33,230 bases of DNA from an uncultured Actinomycetes bacterium (GCA_903951185.1 CAJBBC010000014.1:1-33230); one strand, 5' to 3'. Counted from the first letter of the stretch, positions 11,638 to 21,563 are shown. Numbers and translations: made by a program. The notes: generated from the sequence alone by a model not told the origin.

Positions 11638-12146
11638 TGACCTCAATACTTGGACACGATCTAAAAACTCCTTGGGGTTCAATGGCTGTGCTGGTCGATG
11701 TCACAAAACAACCTGTAGTAATTGGCGCAGCATTCTTACCAATGCATAAATTCTTGGCTAAAGCTGGACAAAAACTCGATGTAGTGGACTTTAAGAAGGA
11801 TTCGAAACTTGCTGGAGTGGCACAGGTTATTAATCAGTGGATTGATGGCGACTTAAATGCATTTTCAAAACTTAAAGTGCGTCAACCTGGTGGCGAATTC
11901 ATGCAGGATTGCTGGCGTGAATTGCGCAAAGTAAAAGGTGGCAAAGTCGTGAGTTATGCGGAGTTAGCAGCCAAAGCCGGCCGGCCACTTGCAGTGCGCG
12001 CAGCTGGCACAGCGTGTGCAAGTAATTTAATCGCGCCAATTATCCCGTGTCACCGTGTTGTAAAAACTGGTGGAGCTCTTGGAAATTACGGATTCGGGTT
12101 GCCGCTAAAAGCAGCATTGCTAAAACATGAAGGTATCGACCTTTAA
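11637..12146 (+). CDS. ogt: Methylated-DNA-[protein]-cysteine S-methyltransferase
   Basis: VSYAELAAKAGRPLAVRAAGTACASNLIAPIIPCHRVVKTGGALGNYGFG with PCHRV active site; TAATG overlap with the upstream gene. Confidence 0.93.
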   Translation: MTSILGHDLKTPWGSMAVLVDVTKQPVVIGAAFLPMHKFLAKAGQKLDVVDFKKDSKLAGVAQVINQWIDGDLNAFSKLKVRQPGGEFMQDCWRELRKVKGGKVVSYAELAAKAGRPLAVRAAGTACASNLIAPIIPCHRVVKTGGALGNYGFGLPLKAALLKHEGIDL

Positions 12147-12196
12147 TTTCAGCTTGACCTGCAACCTTTAAGATGTAAACAACTTCAGGAGTATTA

Positions 12197-13240
12197 ATGA
12201 CAAAAGTTCGTGGCTATGCCGCATTAGGACCAAGCGAAAAACTAACCGCTTACGAATTTGAACGTCGTGCTGTTGGAGCAGCAGATATCAATATCGAAAT
12301 TGAGTTCGCTGGTATTTGCCATTCAGATATTCACCAAGCACGTGAAGAATGGGGCAGCGCAATTTTCCCAATGGTGCCAGGTCACGAAATTGTTGGCCGG
12401 GTTACTGAAGTTGGTTCGGACGTTTCAAATTTCAAAGTTGGTGACTTGGCTGGAATTGGTTGTTATGTAGATTCATGCGGTAATTGTGAATACTGCCAGA
12501 CTGGTGAAAGCCACTGGTGTTTAAAAAGTCCAGTTTGGACTTACAACGGTTTGGAGTATGACGGAGTTACTCCAACTTACGGCGGCTACGCACAATCAAT
12601 TGTGATCAAAGCTAACCACGCTGTGCATGTTCCTGAAAATCTAGATCGAAAAGGTGTTGCGCCACTTCTTTGCGCTGGCATTACTACTTACTCACCACTT
12701 AAGCAGTGGAAAGCTGGGCCAGGTAAGAAAGTGGCGGTAATGGGCTTAGGTGGACTTGGTCACATGGCCGTAAAAATTGCAGTTGCGATGGGCGCACAGG
12801 TAACTGTCCTTAGTCATAGCGATAACAAAAAATCAGATGCGTTAGCCATGGGTGCAAAAACTTTTATTAATACATCTGAGAAAAATTCACTTACTGAATT
12901 ACGAAACACTTTTGACATCATAATTAATACAGTTTCAGCCGATCTTGATCTTGGCCCTTACTTAGATACTTTGCGAATGCACGGCTCACTAGTAGTTGTT
13001 GGGATTCCAGAAAAGTCATATGCAATCTCACCAAATAATTTATTAAGCCGTCAACGCAGTTTGTCTGGGTCTTCGATCGGCAGTATTAAAGAGACCCAAG
13101 AGATGCTTGATTTTTGTGCAAAACATAATGTTGTAAGTGATGTTGAAGTTATTACTGCTGTAGAAATAAATGACGCTTACGATCGCGTTGTTAAAAGTGA
13201 TGTTAAATATCGCTTTGTGATTGACGCTAAAACTTTTTAA
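12197..13240 (+). CDS. NAD(P)-dependent alcohol dehydrogenase (cinnamyl-alcohol-dehydrogenase/AdhC-like)
   Basis: GICHSDIHQAREEWGSAIFPMVPGHEIVGRVTEVG; CVDSCGNCEYCQTGESHWC-type structural Zn site; VMGLGGLGHMAVKIA. Confidence 0.94.
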   Translation: MTKVRGYAALGPSEKLTAYEFERRAVGAADINIEIEFAGICHSDIHQAREEWGSAIFPMVPGHEIVGRVTEVGSDVSNFKVGDLAGIGCYVDSCGNCEYCQTGESHWCLKSPVWTYNGLEYDGVTPTYGGYAQSIVIKANHAVHVPENLDRKGVAPLLCAGITTYSPLKQWKAGPGKKVAVMGLGGLGHMAVKIAVAMGAQVTVLSHSDNKKSDALAMGAKTFINTSEKNSLTELRNTFDIIINTVSADLDLGPYLDTLRMHGSLVVVGIPEKSYAISPNNLLSRQRSLSGSSIGSIKETQEMLDFCAKHNVVSDVEVITAVEINDAYDRVVKSDVKYRFVIDAKTF

Positions 13241-14136
13241 AGTTCGCCTTTAACTCGTCGGTGTCTTGCCAGCGCTGCTTCTTCAAGTGGTGAAATTCCA
13301 CCAAGTGCTAAGCGCATTAATTTCAGTAAAATTCGCGCAGCCGGGATCACTAGAAAACTTGGTGCCGGACGCAGTCCAAGTATTTTTAAATATTTTGGCT
13401 CGATAGTTACTGCTGCCGCCTGAAACAGCAAGGTATAGGCAATTCGAGCTGAAAATGAAAGGGGTGGATGTTTTATAAATTCCACAACTTGCAGAGTTAC
13501 GGCATCCGATCGTAAAACAGAATCAAATGAGTGGATTGCGTTTGTTAAGTCTATTTTTGATAAGGGTGCATTAGTTAAACCGAGTGGTTGAACTGCTCTG
13601 GCCCACAACCGTACATACTCATCAGATCCACCGGGTATTTCTCTAACCCCAAAAACTTCATTAGTAACTAAAAATGATTCAGTAAATGCAGCGTGTACCC
13701 AAAGTAACAAGTCTGAATTAGCTGCTGCATAGTCAACTTTTTGACCAGTGGAATCTGAATATGTTCCAACAACTTTCTTGTGCATGCCATTTACTCGAGC
13801 TGACTCTTGACTAATCGCGTCAGTTGCACCGAAAGTAAGTATGGTTAGCCACCTCGTTGTTCCGGCTAAACGACCAAGTGGATCTTTTTCGTATCTTGAA
13901 TGATCGGCAACTCCAGCTAAGCTGCCTGGATGCAGGGCCTGCATAAGTAAAGCTCTAATGCCACCGATAAGTGTTGAGATATCGCCGTGTACTACCCAAG
14001 GAGCATCTGTTGGTTTGAAGTAACCAAGGTCATCACCAGCTGAAACTAAGTCAATCCAAGGTGGCGTGCCATCGGCAGAATTGGTGATGATTCGGCGAAA
14101 GCGCAAACTGAAAGCTTGCTGAAATTTATTAGCCAC
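13237..14136 (-). CDS. Oxygenase MpaB family (DUF2236) protein
   Basis: GDISTLIGGIRALLMQALHPGSLAGVADHSRYEKDPLGRLAGTTRWL is characteristic of the MpaB/latex-clearing-like family. Confidence 0.88.
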   Translation of the reverse strand: MANKFQQAFSLRFRRIITNSADGTPPWIDLVSAGDDLGYFKPTDAPWVVHGDISTLIGGIRALLMQALHPGSLAGVADHSRYEKDPLGRLAGTTRWLTILTFGATDAISQESARVNGMHKKVVGTYSDSTGQKVDYAAANSDLLLWVHAAFTESFLVTNEVFGVREIPGGSDEYVRLWARAVQPLGLTNAPLSKIDLTNAIHSFDSVLRSDAVTLQVVEFIKHPPLSFSARIAYTLLFQAAAVTIEPKYLKILGLRPAPSFLVIPAARILLKLMRLALGGISPLEEAALARHRRVKGEL

Positions 14137-14264
14137 ATCATCTCCAACTTGAAACTTGGCTTACCCAATCTACGGTTATTTTGATGAGATTGCATATTGA
14201 AAACACTGGGTCGGTTTTTCTGAAACTGTCCAATAGGCTTGGACTGAACTAGACGGAGGATCTC

Positions 14265-14858
14265 ATGAAAATTTTAGTTATTGGTGCAAGCGGATTAATT
14301 GGTAAAGGTGTTGCCGATGAACTTGCTAAAAAACATGAAGTTATCCGTGCCTCTAGAAGTGGTGATGTGCAAGTTGATATCAATGATCCACAGTCAATTT
14401 CAAATATGCTTAACAAAGTTGGCAAAGTTGATGCAATAGCTTTTGCTGCTGGCAAAGTTCCATTTAAGTCACTTAATGAATTAACTCGTGAAGATTTTGT
14501 TGCTGGACTGACTGATAAAGCCATTGGCCAAATTGATTTAGTACTTAAAGGTGTTAACCACTTAACAGACAACGGCTCATTTACCTTGATGTCCGGTGTC
14601 CTGGCGCGCGAAGCTATCGTTACCGGCGCTGTTGCAGCAGCTGCTAACGGTGCTATTGAATCTTTTGTTGTAAGTGCAGCAATCGAATTACCGCGCGGCA
14701 TTCGTATTAACACAATTAGCCCAAACGTATTAGTTGAAGCTCCTGGATACCATGATTACTTCCCAGGCTTTGAACAAGTAAAACTTGCCGATGTGATTCG
14801 CCTCTACGTGAAATCAATAGAGGGTAAGCACACCGGACAAGTTTTTAAACTTGGCTAA
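14265..14858 (+). CDS. Short (197 aa) SDR-like protein lacking the canonical YxxxK
   Basis: ILVIGASGLIGKGVADELAKKHEVIRASRSGDVQVDI; AAAANGAIESFVVSAAIELPRGIRINTISPNVL; SD GGAGG upstream. Confidence 0.9.
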   Translation: MKILVIGASGLIGKGVADELAKKHEVIRASRSGDVQVDINDPQSISNMLNKVGKVDAIAFAAGKVPFKSLNELTREDFVAGLTDKAIGQIDLVLKGVNHLTDNGSFTLMSGVLAREAIVTGAVAAAANGAIESFVVSAAIELPRGIRINTISPNVLVEAPGYHDYFPGFEQVKLADVIRLYVKSIEGKHTGQVFKLG

Positions 14859-16472
14859 TTAAGCCATTGCCTCGCCAGCAGCCTCTTCTTTAGCTGCAGC
14901 AAATTCAGCGCCTGAGCGAAGTGGCTTCTCACGAACCATTAGCGCGAAGACGATGCCCAAAGCTGTAACCGGAAGTGCTGACATAAACACATCTTGGAAT
15001 GAATTCGTAAAGGCATCCAAGATACTTGCCTTCAAATCAGGCGTAAATGTTTCAAGTACTGCTGAATTATTCTTCAGCGCCTCAAATGCTTCAGGTGTTG
15101 CGCCAGCCAGTGCAGCTGGGTTAGTCGCTCCAAGTTCGGCAACTTTCTCTGGAATGTGTTTTGCCAAACTATTTGCATAAATTGTGCCAAATAGTGCCAC
15201 CCCAATAGTGGAACCAACTGATCTAAAGAATGAGTTAGCACTAGTGGTGATACCCATGTCTTTAAAGTCAATATCATTCTGAAGGGCAATTACAACTGGT
15301 TGCATCGATAAACCTAGACCTGCACCAATCATAAATTCGTAAATACCAAGTTCAGTAAACGAAGTCTGCGGTGTTAATCGAGTTAGTAAAGCTAAGCCAA
15401 TTGTCATTACGACAAGACCGACAATTGGATAAATTCGGTAGTGACCCTTTTTAGATATTTGCTTACCTGAGTACATCGACATGATGACAATGCCAAGCAT
15501 AAAAGGAATTAACTTAAGCCCTGCATTTGTTGCACTATCGCCTTTAACAAGTTGTAAGTAAAGCGGAATCATAATAATTGCACCGAACATTCCGGCGCCA
15601 ATTACAAATCCAAGAAGCGAAGTAATTGAGAAAGTGTGATTCTTAAATAACGGCAGTGGCAAAATTGGTTCGGTTGCACGTTTTTCTTGCATTAAAAACC
15701 AAATTGTCAAAATAACAGATAGACCAAGTGTGCTCAGTGTTTTTGTTGAACCCCAGCCATCTTCTGGTCCATAAACTGAAACGCCCATTAGTAGCGCAGT
15801 GACTGCAGTAACCATTAATACTGCGCCAAGGTAATCAATTTTATGTTTACGTTTCACGTTATGTACGTGCAGTGAAGATGACGTGAGAATCATTGCCAAA
15901 ATACCGAGTGGCAAATTAATGTAGAAAATCCAGCGCCAGCCAGCAACTCCAAAAATTTCACCGCTATCTGAGAAGTAACCACCAAGTAATGGACCTGCTA
16001 CTGAGGAAAGACCCCAGACTGCACCAAAATATCCTTGGTATCGGCCACGTTCACGCGGCGGAATAATGTCGCCGATAATTACGAAAGTTAGGGCCATTAA
16101 GCCACCAGCGCCTAAACCTTGTAGTGCGCGAGTAGCAATTAACTGACTCATATTTTGTGATGCGCCAGCTAAAAATGAACCAATTAAGAATGTGACTATC
16201 GCAAACTGAAAAACTGGTTTACGCCCGTATAAATCAGAAATCTTTCCATAAAGTGGCGTCGAAGCAGTAGATGTCAATAAATATGCAGTTACCACCCAGG
16301 TGTAATGATTCAGGCCGTCGAAGTCTTCAACAATACTTTTTAGCGCGGTCGAAACAATTGTTTGATCAAGGGCAGCGAGAAATAGGCCCACCATCAAACC
16401 ACTTAGTACTGTAAGAATTTCTTTATGAGTTAATGGCTTTTCGCCGGGCACAAGGTGGCCAGTTTCTGACAT
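14859..16472 (-). CDS. MFS transporter, DHA2 (EmrB/QacA-type) multidrug exporter
   Basis: [92 protein letters not shown]. Confidence 0.96.
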   Translation of the reverse strand: MSETGHLVPGEKPLTHKEILTVLSGLMVGLFLAALDQTIVSTALKSIVEDFDGLNHYTWVVTAYLLTSTASTPLYGKISDLYGRKPVFQFAIVTFLIGSFLAGASQNMSQLIATRALQGLGAGGLMALTFVIIGDIIPPRERGRYQGYFGAVWGLSSVAGPLLGGYFSDSGEIFGVAGWRWIFYINLPLGILAMILTSSSLHVHNVKRKHKIDYLGAVLMVTAVTALLMGVSVYGPEDGWGSTKTLSTLGLSVILTIWFLMQEKRATEPILPLPLFKNHTFSITSLLGFVIGAGMFGAIIMIPLYLQLVKGDSATNAGLKLIPFMLGIVIMSMYSGKQISKKGHYRIYPIVGLVVMTIGLALLTRLTPQTSFTELGIYEFMIGAGLGLSMQPVVIALQNDIDFKDMGITTSANSFFRSVGSTIGVALFGTIYANSLAKHIPEKVAELGATNPAALAGATPEAFEALKNNSAVLETFTPDLKASILDAFTNSFQDVFMSALPVTALGIVFALMVREKPLRSGAEFAAAKEEAAGEAMA

Positions 16473-16490
16473 TTATATCCTGATTTCTTT

Positions 16491-16504
16491 ATTGAATGTT
16501 CAAT
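16491..16504. promoter_or_regulatory. Candidate palindromic operator upstream of the MFS gene
   Basis: ATTGAA-TG-TTCAAT, 6-bp perfect arms, about 20 bp upstream of the MFS start codon. Confidence 0.4.
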
Positions 16505-16570
16505 TATTCTACGCCCAGTCGATTAGCAAATTTGCAACTTATCGCTTGCACTATTCAGCGATTGGCGAAA

Positions 16571-17236
16571 TTAGTCAGCTTTTGAATATTTGCTAACTCC
16601 AGTTACTGACAGGTACTTAGCTACTGCCGCAGTTCGAGTATTTCCATCAACTGAATTATCTACACCAATTGCTTCACAAGCGCGTCTAATCGCATCTTCT
16701 ACTGCTTTGACTGTGGTGCCGCGTATTTCAGCAATTTGTGCATTGGATTTACCTTGGGACATTAAACGCAACACTTCAATTTGTTTTTTAGTTAAATTGC
16801 CAAACGGACGATTCTTATCTTTGTCGTGCCTATAATTTGTTGAAACTTCTCCACGCATAGTTACATCAAGTGCCTGTTGCAGTAAGTTCAAATCTGACAG
16901 CGCAGATTTACGTAAATATGCGATACCAGCAGGCAGACCATCTGGGTCAACTTCAACAAATCTTGAGTCAGGTAAATGTGTTAAAAAGACAATTGCCGTA
17001 GCTGGCGCTGTACTTATGATGATTTGGGCTAAATCAAAACCATTTGGGCCAGGACCTAAATCAATATCAAGGATTACGCCATCAGGATCGCTTAATTTAA
17101 AGAGGCGCTTGGCATCTGCCACATTGCTGGCAGTTTGGACTGAATAACCCCAAGATTCAAGTGCGGTAGCTAGCAGCTCACGTAAAAGTGAGTCATCCTC
17201 CACAATTAGGACATAACGTGAGTCCATTTTTACCAA
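16571..17236 (-). CDS. Response regulator, REC plus LuxR/NarL-type HTH
   Basis: YVLIVEDDSLLRELLATALESWGYSV; VILDIDLGPG; LTKKQIEVLRLMSQGKSNAQIAEIRGTTVKAVEDAIRRACEAIGV. Confidence 0.9.
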   Translation of the reverse strand: MVKMDSRYVLIVEDDSLLRELLATALESWGYSVQTASNVADAKRLFKLSDPDGVILDIDLGPGPNGFDLAQIIISTAPATAIVFLTHLPDSRFVEVDPDGLPAGIAYLRKSALSDLNLLQQALDVTMRGEVSTNYRHDKDKNRPFGNLTKKQIEVLRLMSQGKSNAQIAEIRGTTVKAVEDAIRRACEAIGVDNSVDGNTRTAAVAKYLSVTGVSKYSKAD

Positions 17237-17427
17237 CCTCTTAGCCGAACTGCAGTTAGTTAAGGATCGCCTATGTGATATGGATTTCGCTAAATAACTT
17301 GGGATATCCCCGAATTATTTTACTATTTTGCCTGTTTCTGCGTGTTGTCTATTCGGTTTTCCGCATACATTTATATCCAGGTTCTCAACTATCAAATATC
17401 AAACAACCAACAAGAGCGAATAGACAA

Positions 17428-18591
17428 TTGAAACTAAATAGCTACCAGCGAATTATTCTATTAATTCTTCCGAGCCTATTTTTAGCTGCCTGTTCTCAAG
17501 GCGCAGCCAGCCCACAAAAACCAAATTCAACTGGGACTTCTATTAACTCAGTCGATACAAGTTCCTTAACTACCTTCACGGTCGTCACCACTGGTGACAT
17601 TTTGCTTCATGAGAGATTGTGGAACCAAGCCAAGCGAGATGGAAAAAATGGTGATTGGGATTTCTATCCACAATTAGCTGGGATCGCATCGGTTACAGAG
17701 TCGGCCGATTTAGCTTTATGTCATTTAGAAACTCCGATTGCAAATAAGAATGAAAACTACTCTGGTTATCCGGTTTTTAACTCTCCGCCAGAAATTTTGA
17801 CTGCAGTTAAATCTCTCGGGTTTGATATGTGTGATCAAATATCAAATCACTCTCTAGATAAAGGTTTTACTGGTCTAACTAGGACTTTGGAAAAACTCGA
17901 CGAAATTGGAATACCGCACACTGGAACTGCTAGAACGCCAGCTGAAGCAGCAACTCCACTCGTAGTTGAAGTACAAAAAAATGAAAAAATTTTTAAAGTT
18001 GGAATTATTGCGTACACCTATAGTTTCAACGGGTTTACTCGAGATAGTGACAAATTATGGAGTGCTAACTTAATTGATCCGGCCGCGATGATTGCCGAAG
18101 CAAAAGCTGCTCGAGCAGCTGGCGCTCAATTTGTGATCGCAAAAATACATTGGGGCGAAGAGTACACAAATCAACCAAGTGAATTTCAAATCGATTTAGC
18201 AAATGAGTTGGCGGCAAGTGGCGAAATCGATTTAATCGATGGGGCGCACTCACATTCTGTACAACCAGTTACAAAAATAAAAAATATGTGGGTGGCTTAT
18301 AGCCACGGAAATTTAATTGCCGCCCACCGCGAGCCGACCACAATAAAATCTGAAGGTTTAATTGTTCGCTGGACTGTAACCGAGAGCAACGAGGGCAAGC
18401 TTGAAATTTCTAAAGTTGAACAAATACCAATTTTGATTACTGATGATTTTCCAGTGCGGGTACTAAATCTGCCTAAAACTTTAAATGAAAGCGACTTCAC
18501 ATTAGCTTCAAAAAATCGAATGGAACAGGCGTTAAACCGCAGTTCTAAAGTTGTTACTTCACTTGGTGACGTAGTTCCAGTTTCAAACTAA
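17428..18591 (+). CDS. CapA-family (poly-gamma-glutamate synthesis/metallophosphatase-like) lipoprotein; TTG start at 17428 preferred over the ORF-track start at 17275
   Basis: From 17428: LKLNSYQRIILLILPSLFLAACSQ lipobox; TVVTTGDILLHERLW...ALCHLETPI...SNHSLDKGFTGLTRTLEKLDEIGIPHTGT...KIHWGEEYTNQPS...DGAHSHSVQPV. Confidence 0.88.
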   Translation: MKLNSYQRIILLILPSLFLAACSQGAASPQKPNSTGTSINSVDTSSLTTFTVVTTGDILLHERLWNQAKRDGKNGDWDFYPQLAGIASVTESADLALCHLETPIANKNENYSGYPVFNSPPEILTAVKSLGFDMCDQISNHSLDKGFTGLTRTLEKLDEIGIPHTGTARTPAEAATPLVVEVQKNEKIFKVGIIAYTYSFNGFTRDSDKLWSANLIDPAAMIAEAKAARAAGAQFVIAKIHWGEEYTNQPSEFQIDLANELAASGEIDLIDGAHSHSVQPVTKIKNMWVAYSHGNLIAAHREPTTIKSEGLIVRWTVTESNEGKLEISKVEQIPILITDDFPVRVLNLPKTLNESDFTLASKNRMEQALNRSSKVVTSLGDVVPVSN

Positions 18592-18600
18592 CTGGCTAAT

Positions 18601-18616
18601 CCACGCTTTTGCGTGG
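18601..18616 (+). terminator. Perfect hairpin downstream of the CapA gene (possible terminator, no clear U-tract)
   Basis: CCACGC-TTTT-GCGTGG, 9 bp after the stop codon. Confidence 0.45.
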
Positions 18617-18673
18617 CATATCTAGCAACAAGTACATAGAGTTGAGTTAGTTAAATGCGCAATGGAGTGCACT

Positions 18674-19843
18674 GTGAAATTAGTAATACCAAGTGAAACA
18701 AAAATCGGTGAAAAGCGCGTTGCGCTCACCCCTGAAGCAGTAGCCAAGTTAGTAAAACTTGGCTTAACTATCAGTGTTCAAGCCAAGGCTGGCTTGTCGG
18801 CAACTTATTCAGATGATGCATACAAAGCAGCTGGCGCAAAATTATTTGAAAAAACAAGTCTTGATCGTGAACTTGCATCAGCTCAAGTTGTCGCAACAGT
18901 TCGTCCACTACCTACCAGAGCAATTGCAAAACTTAAAAAAGACGCCATCACACTTTCATTTCTCTCGCCAACAACTAATGGAACTGAAATCCGGGCGCTG
19001 GCTCGAGCAGGTGTAACTGCGCTTTCATTCGACTTAGTGCCTCGAATCTCAAGAGCACAGTCAATGGATGCACTCACCTCACAAGCACTTTGTGGTGGTT
19101 ATCGCGCAGCGCTAATTGCAGCTGAACGATCAACAAAATTTTTCCCAATGTTAATGACTGCTGCTGGCACAGTTACACCAGCAAAAGTATTAGTACTTGG
19201 CGCTGGTGTCGCTGGACTTCAAGCCATGGCAACTGCCAAGCGATTAGGTGGCGTTGTTAGTGCTTATGACGTTCGCTCATCAAGTGCTGATGAAGTGAAA
19301 TCTATGGGCGCGACATTCATCACACTGAATTTAGATGCGCTTGAAGGTTCTGGTGGTTACGCCAAGGAAATGACTAAAGAGCGAACTAAAGCACAGCAAG
19401 ATGCACTAAAGCCTTATGTTTCTGAAGCCGATATTGTGATCACAACAGCTGCGGTGCCGGGCAAGAAAGCTCCACTATTAATTACCAAAGACATGATGTC
19501 TGAAATGAAGCCTGGTTCAGTCCTAGTTGATTTAGCTGCCGAATCCGGTGGAAATATCCAAGGTTCAATTGCCGGTAAAGATGTACTTGTTAAAGTCCCA
19601 GATGGCTCAATCACCATAGTTGGTTGTAAAGACTTGCCATCCCAAATTGCAACCCACTCAAGTAAGTTGTACGCGCAAAATGTTGTTTCATTACTTTCAC
19701 TTTTCACGGAAAAGGGCAAAGTTCAACCAGATATCGAAGACGAAGTTGTTGCTGGTAGTGCTGTTGTTTATAAAGGTGAAGTTAGAAACGAAACAGCGAA
19801 ATTAACTCTGGGGTTAGTTAAGCCTCAGAAAGGAAGTAAGTAA
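18674..19843 (+). CDS. pntAA: NAD(P) transhydrogenase subunit alpha part 1 (GTG 18674 preferred; ORF track starts at 18662)
   Basis: VIPSETKIGEKRVALTPEAVAKLVKLG; VLVLGAGVAGLQAMATAKRLGGVVSAYDVRSSSADEVKSMGA; KPGSVLVDLAAESGGN. Confidence 0.96.
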   Translation: MKLVIPSETKIGEKRVALTPEAVAKLVKLGLTISVQAKAGLSATYSDDAYKAAGAKLFEKTSLDRELASAQVVATVRPLPTRAIAKLKKDAITLSFLSPTTNGTEIRALARAGVTALSFDLVPRISRAQSMDALTSQALCGGYRAALIAAERSTKFFPMLMTAAGTVTPAKVLVLGAGVAGLQAMATAKRLGGVVSAYDVRSSSADEVKSMGATFITLNLDALEGSGGYAKEMTKERTKAQQDALKPYVSEADIVITTAAVPGKKAPLLITKDMMSEMKPGSVLVDLAAESGGNIQGSIAGKDVLVKVPDGSITIVGCKDLPSQIATHSSKLYAQNVVSLLSLFTEKGKVQPDIEDEVVAGSAVVYKGEVRNETAKLTLGLVKPQKGSK

Positions 19844-19845
19844 GT

Positions 19846-20142
19846 ATGGATGCAATCGCCTTACTGACAATCTTTGTGCTTAGTATCTTCGTAGGTATCG
19901 AAGTTGTAGCAAAAGTTTCTGCAGTTTTACACACGCCACTTATGTCGGGTGCTAATGCCATTCATGGTGTTGTACTGGTCGGTGCAATTTTAGTTACCGG
20001 AAAAGCTGATGGTGGCCTTGAACTCGGTCTTGGCTTAACTGCAATCGTGCTGGCCACAATAAATATGGTTGGTGGATTTGTGGTTACCGATCGAATGTTA
20101 GAAATGTTTAAACCTAAGAAAAACCAAGAGGTGAGTAAGTAA
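19846..20142 (+). CDS. pntAB: NAD(P) transhydrogenase subunit alpha part 2 (membrane)
   Basis: LLTIFVLSIFVGIEVVAKVSAVLHTPLMSGANAIHGVVLVGAI; between pntAA and pntB. Confidence 0.95.
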   Translation: MDAIALLTIFVLSIFVGIEVVAKVSAVLHTPLMSGANAIHGVVLVGAILVTGKADGGLELGLGLTAIVLATINMVGGFVVTDRMLEMFKPKKNQEVSK

Positions 20143-21530
20143 TGCCTACTTGGGTACGGTTAGCTGAACTTGCTGCGGCAGTTTTATTCATTCTTGCATT
20201 AAAAGGTCTTTCATCACCTAAAAGCGCTCGTCGCGGAAATCTATTGGGTGCATTAGGTGCAACTGTGGCAACTGTTGTTGCGTTTTATTACGGCCAGAAG
20301 TTTTTTGGTGGACCAATTAAAAATGTGCAACCAATTTTGGCAGCCATTGCAGTCGGTTCTTTAATTGGCTTTATTGCCGCTCGTCGGGTGCAAATGACCC
20401 AAATGCCGCAGATGGTTGCACTGTTTAATGGTGTTGGCGGTGGCGCTGCAGCTGTAGTTTCAGTAATCGAATTTCTAACCGCAGCTAACAGTGAGACAAC
20501 TGCGATGCTAACTGCAACAGTATTTACAGTGGTTGTTGGATCTGTTTCATTCTCTGGTTCAATTTTAACTTTTATGAAACTCCAAGAATTAATGACTTCT
20601 CGGCCTGTTGTGATTGTGGCCGGCCGATACATAACTTCACTTGCTGGAATTGCAACAATTGCAGTTGCGATCTCATTAGTAGTTAATCCATCTAACGCCG
20701 TGCTTTTTGGCCTCTTATTCTTGTCGCTAATTATGGGTATTTTGCTTGTACTTCCAGTCGGTGGCGCAGATGTGCCAATCGTTATTTCACTTTTGAATGC
20801 ATTCACCGGTTTATCTGTTGCTGCCTCAGGTTATGTACTTGGAAACGTATTGCTGATTGTGGCCGGAACTTTAGTTGGCGCCTCCGGTACTTTGTTAACC
20901 AGACTGATGGCACAAGCTATGGGTCGTCCATTAACTAACACAATGTTTGGTGCATTCACTGCAAAAGCAATCACAAATTCAGGAACAGGTGAAGATCGCC
21001 CAGTTAAATCGGCATCTCCAGATGATGTTTCGATTATGTTGGCTTACGCTCGCAAAGTAATTATTGTCCCTGGTTATGGTTTAGCCGTTGCGCAAGCACA
21101 AAACACAATTCGTGAGCTGGTTGAAATACTCAGCGCTAAAGGTATTCAAGTTGATTATGCGATTCATCCTGTTGCTGGACGTATGCCAGGTCATATGAAT
21201 GTGTTACTTGCTGAAGCTAATGTTCCTTATCAGCAGTTGAAAGAAATGGATGAAATTAATCCAGAGTTTGCTGAGACAGACGTTGTACTTGTAGTTGGAG
21301 CAAATGACGTAGTTAATCCAGCTGCGCGAAATGATCCAAGCGCACCGATTTATGGAATGCCTATTCTCAACGTCGATCAAGCACAGCAAATTGTTTTCTT
21401 GAAACGCTCTATGCGACCAGGATTTGCTGGCATCGAAAATGAAGTACTTTTCGATCCGAAAACTTCACTGCTATTCGGAGATGCAAAAGAGACTCTGACA
21501 AAAGTAGTTTCAGCGCTTAAAGCACTTTAA
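20142..21530 (+). CDS. pntB: NAD(P) transhydrogenase subunit beta
   Basis: Multi-TM N-terminus plus VIIVPGYGLAVAQAQNTIRELVEIL...IHPVAGRMPGHMNVLLAEANVPY...VLVVGANDVVNPAARNDPSAPIYGMPILNV. Confidence 0.98.
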   Translation: MPTWVRLAELAAAVLFILALKGLSSPKSARRGNLLGALGATVATVVAFYYGQKFFGGPIKNVQPILAAIAVGSLIGFIAARRVQMTQMPQMVALFNGVGGGAAAVVSVIEFLTAANSETTAMLTATVFTVVVGSVSFSGSILTFMKLQELMTSRPVVIVAGRYITSLAGIATIAVAISLVVNPSNAVLFGLLFLSLIMGILLVLPVGGADVPIVISLLNAFTGLSVAASGYVLGNVLLIVAGTLVGASGTLLTRLMAQAMGRPLTNTMFGAFTAKAITNSGTGEDRPVKSASPDDVSIMLAYARKVIIVPGYGLAVAQAQNTIRELVEILSAKGIQVDYAIHPVAGRMPGHMNVLLAEANVPYQQLKEMDEINPEFAETDVVLVVGANDVVNPAARNDPSAPIYGMPILNVDQAQQIVFLKRSMRPGFAGIENEVLFDPKTSLLFGDAKETLTKVVSALKAL

Positions 21531-21540
21531 CTAAATTTGT

Positions 21541-21563
21541 CGGCTTAGATTTTCGCTGAGCCG
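21541..21563 (+). terminator. Hairpin after pntB overlapping the P450 3' coding end
   Basis: CGGCTTAG-ATTTTCG-CTGAGCCG; 8-bp stem allowing one G-U in RNA, 10 bp past the pntB stop; no U-tract. Confidence 0.4.

Noticed and set aside
14249-14713. 154-aa minus-strand ORF antisense to the SDR-like gene
   Set aside because: Low-complexity antisense shadow of a well-supported CDS; no recognisable domain.
17301-17310. GGGATATCCC 10-bp palindrome upstream of the CapA gene
   Set aside because: Short palindrome that can arise by chance; no repeat copy or partner site seen.
20288-20806. 172-aa minus-strand ORF inside pntB
   Set aside because: Antisense shadow of the conserved PntB membrane region.
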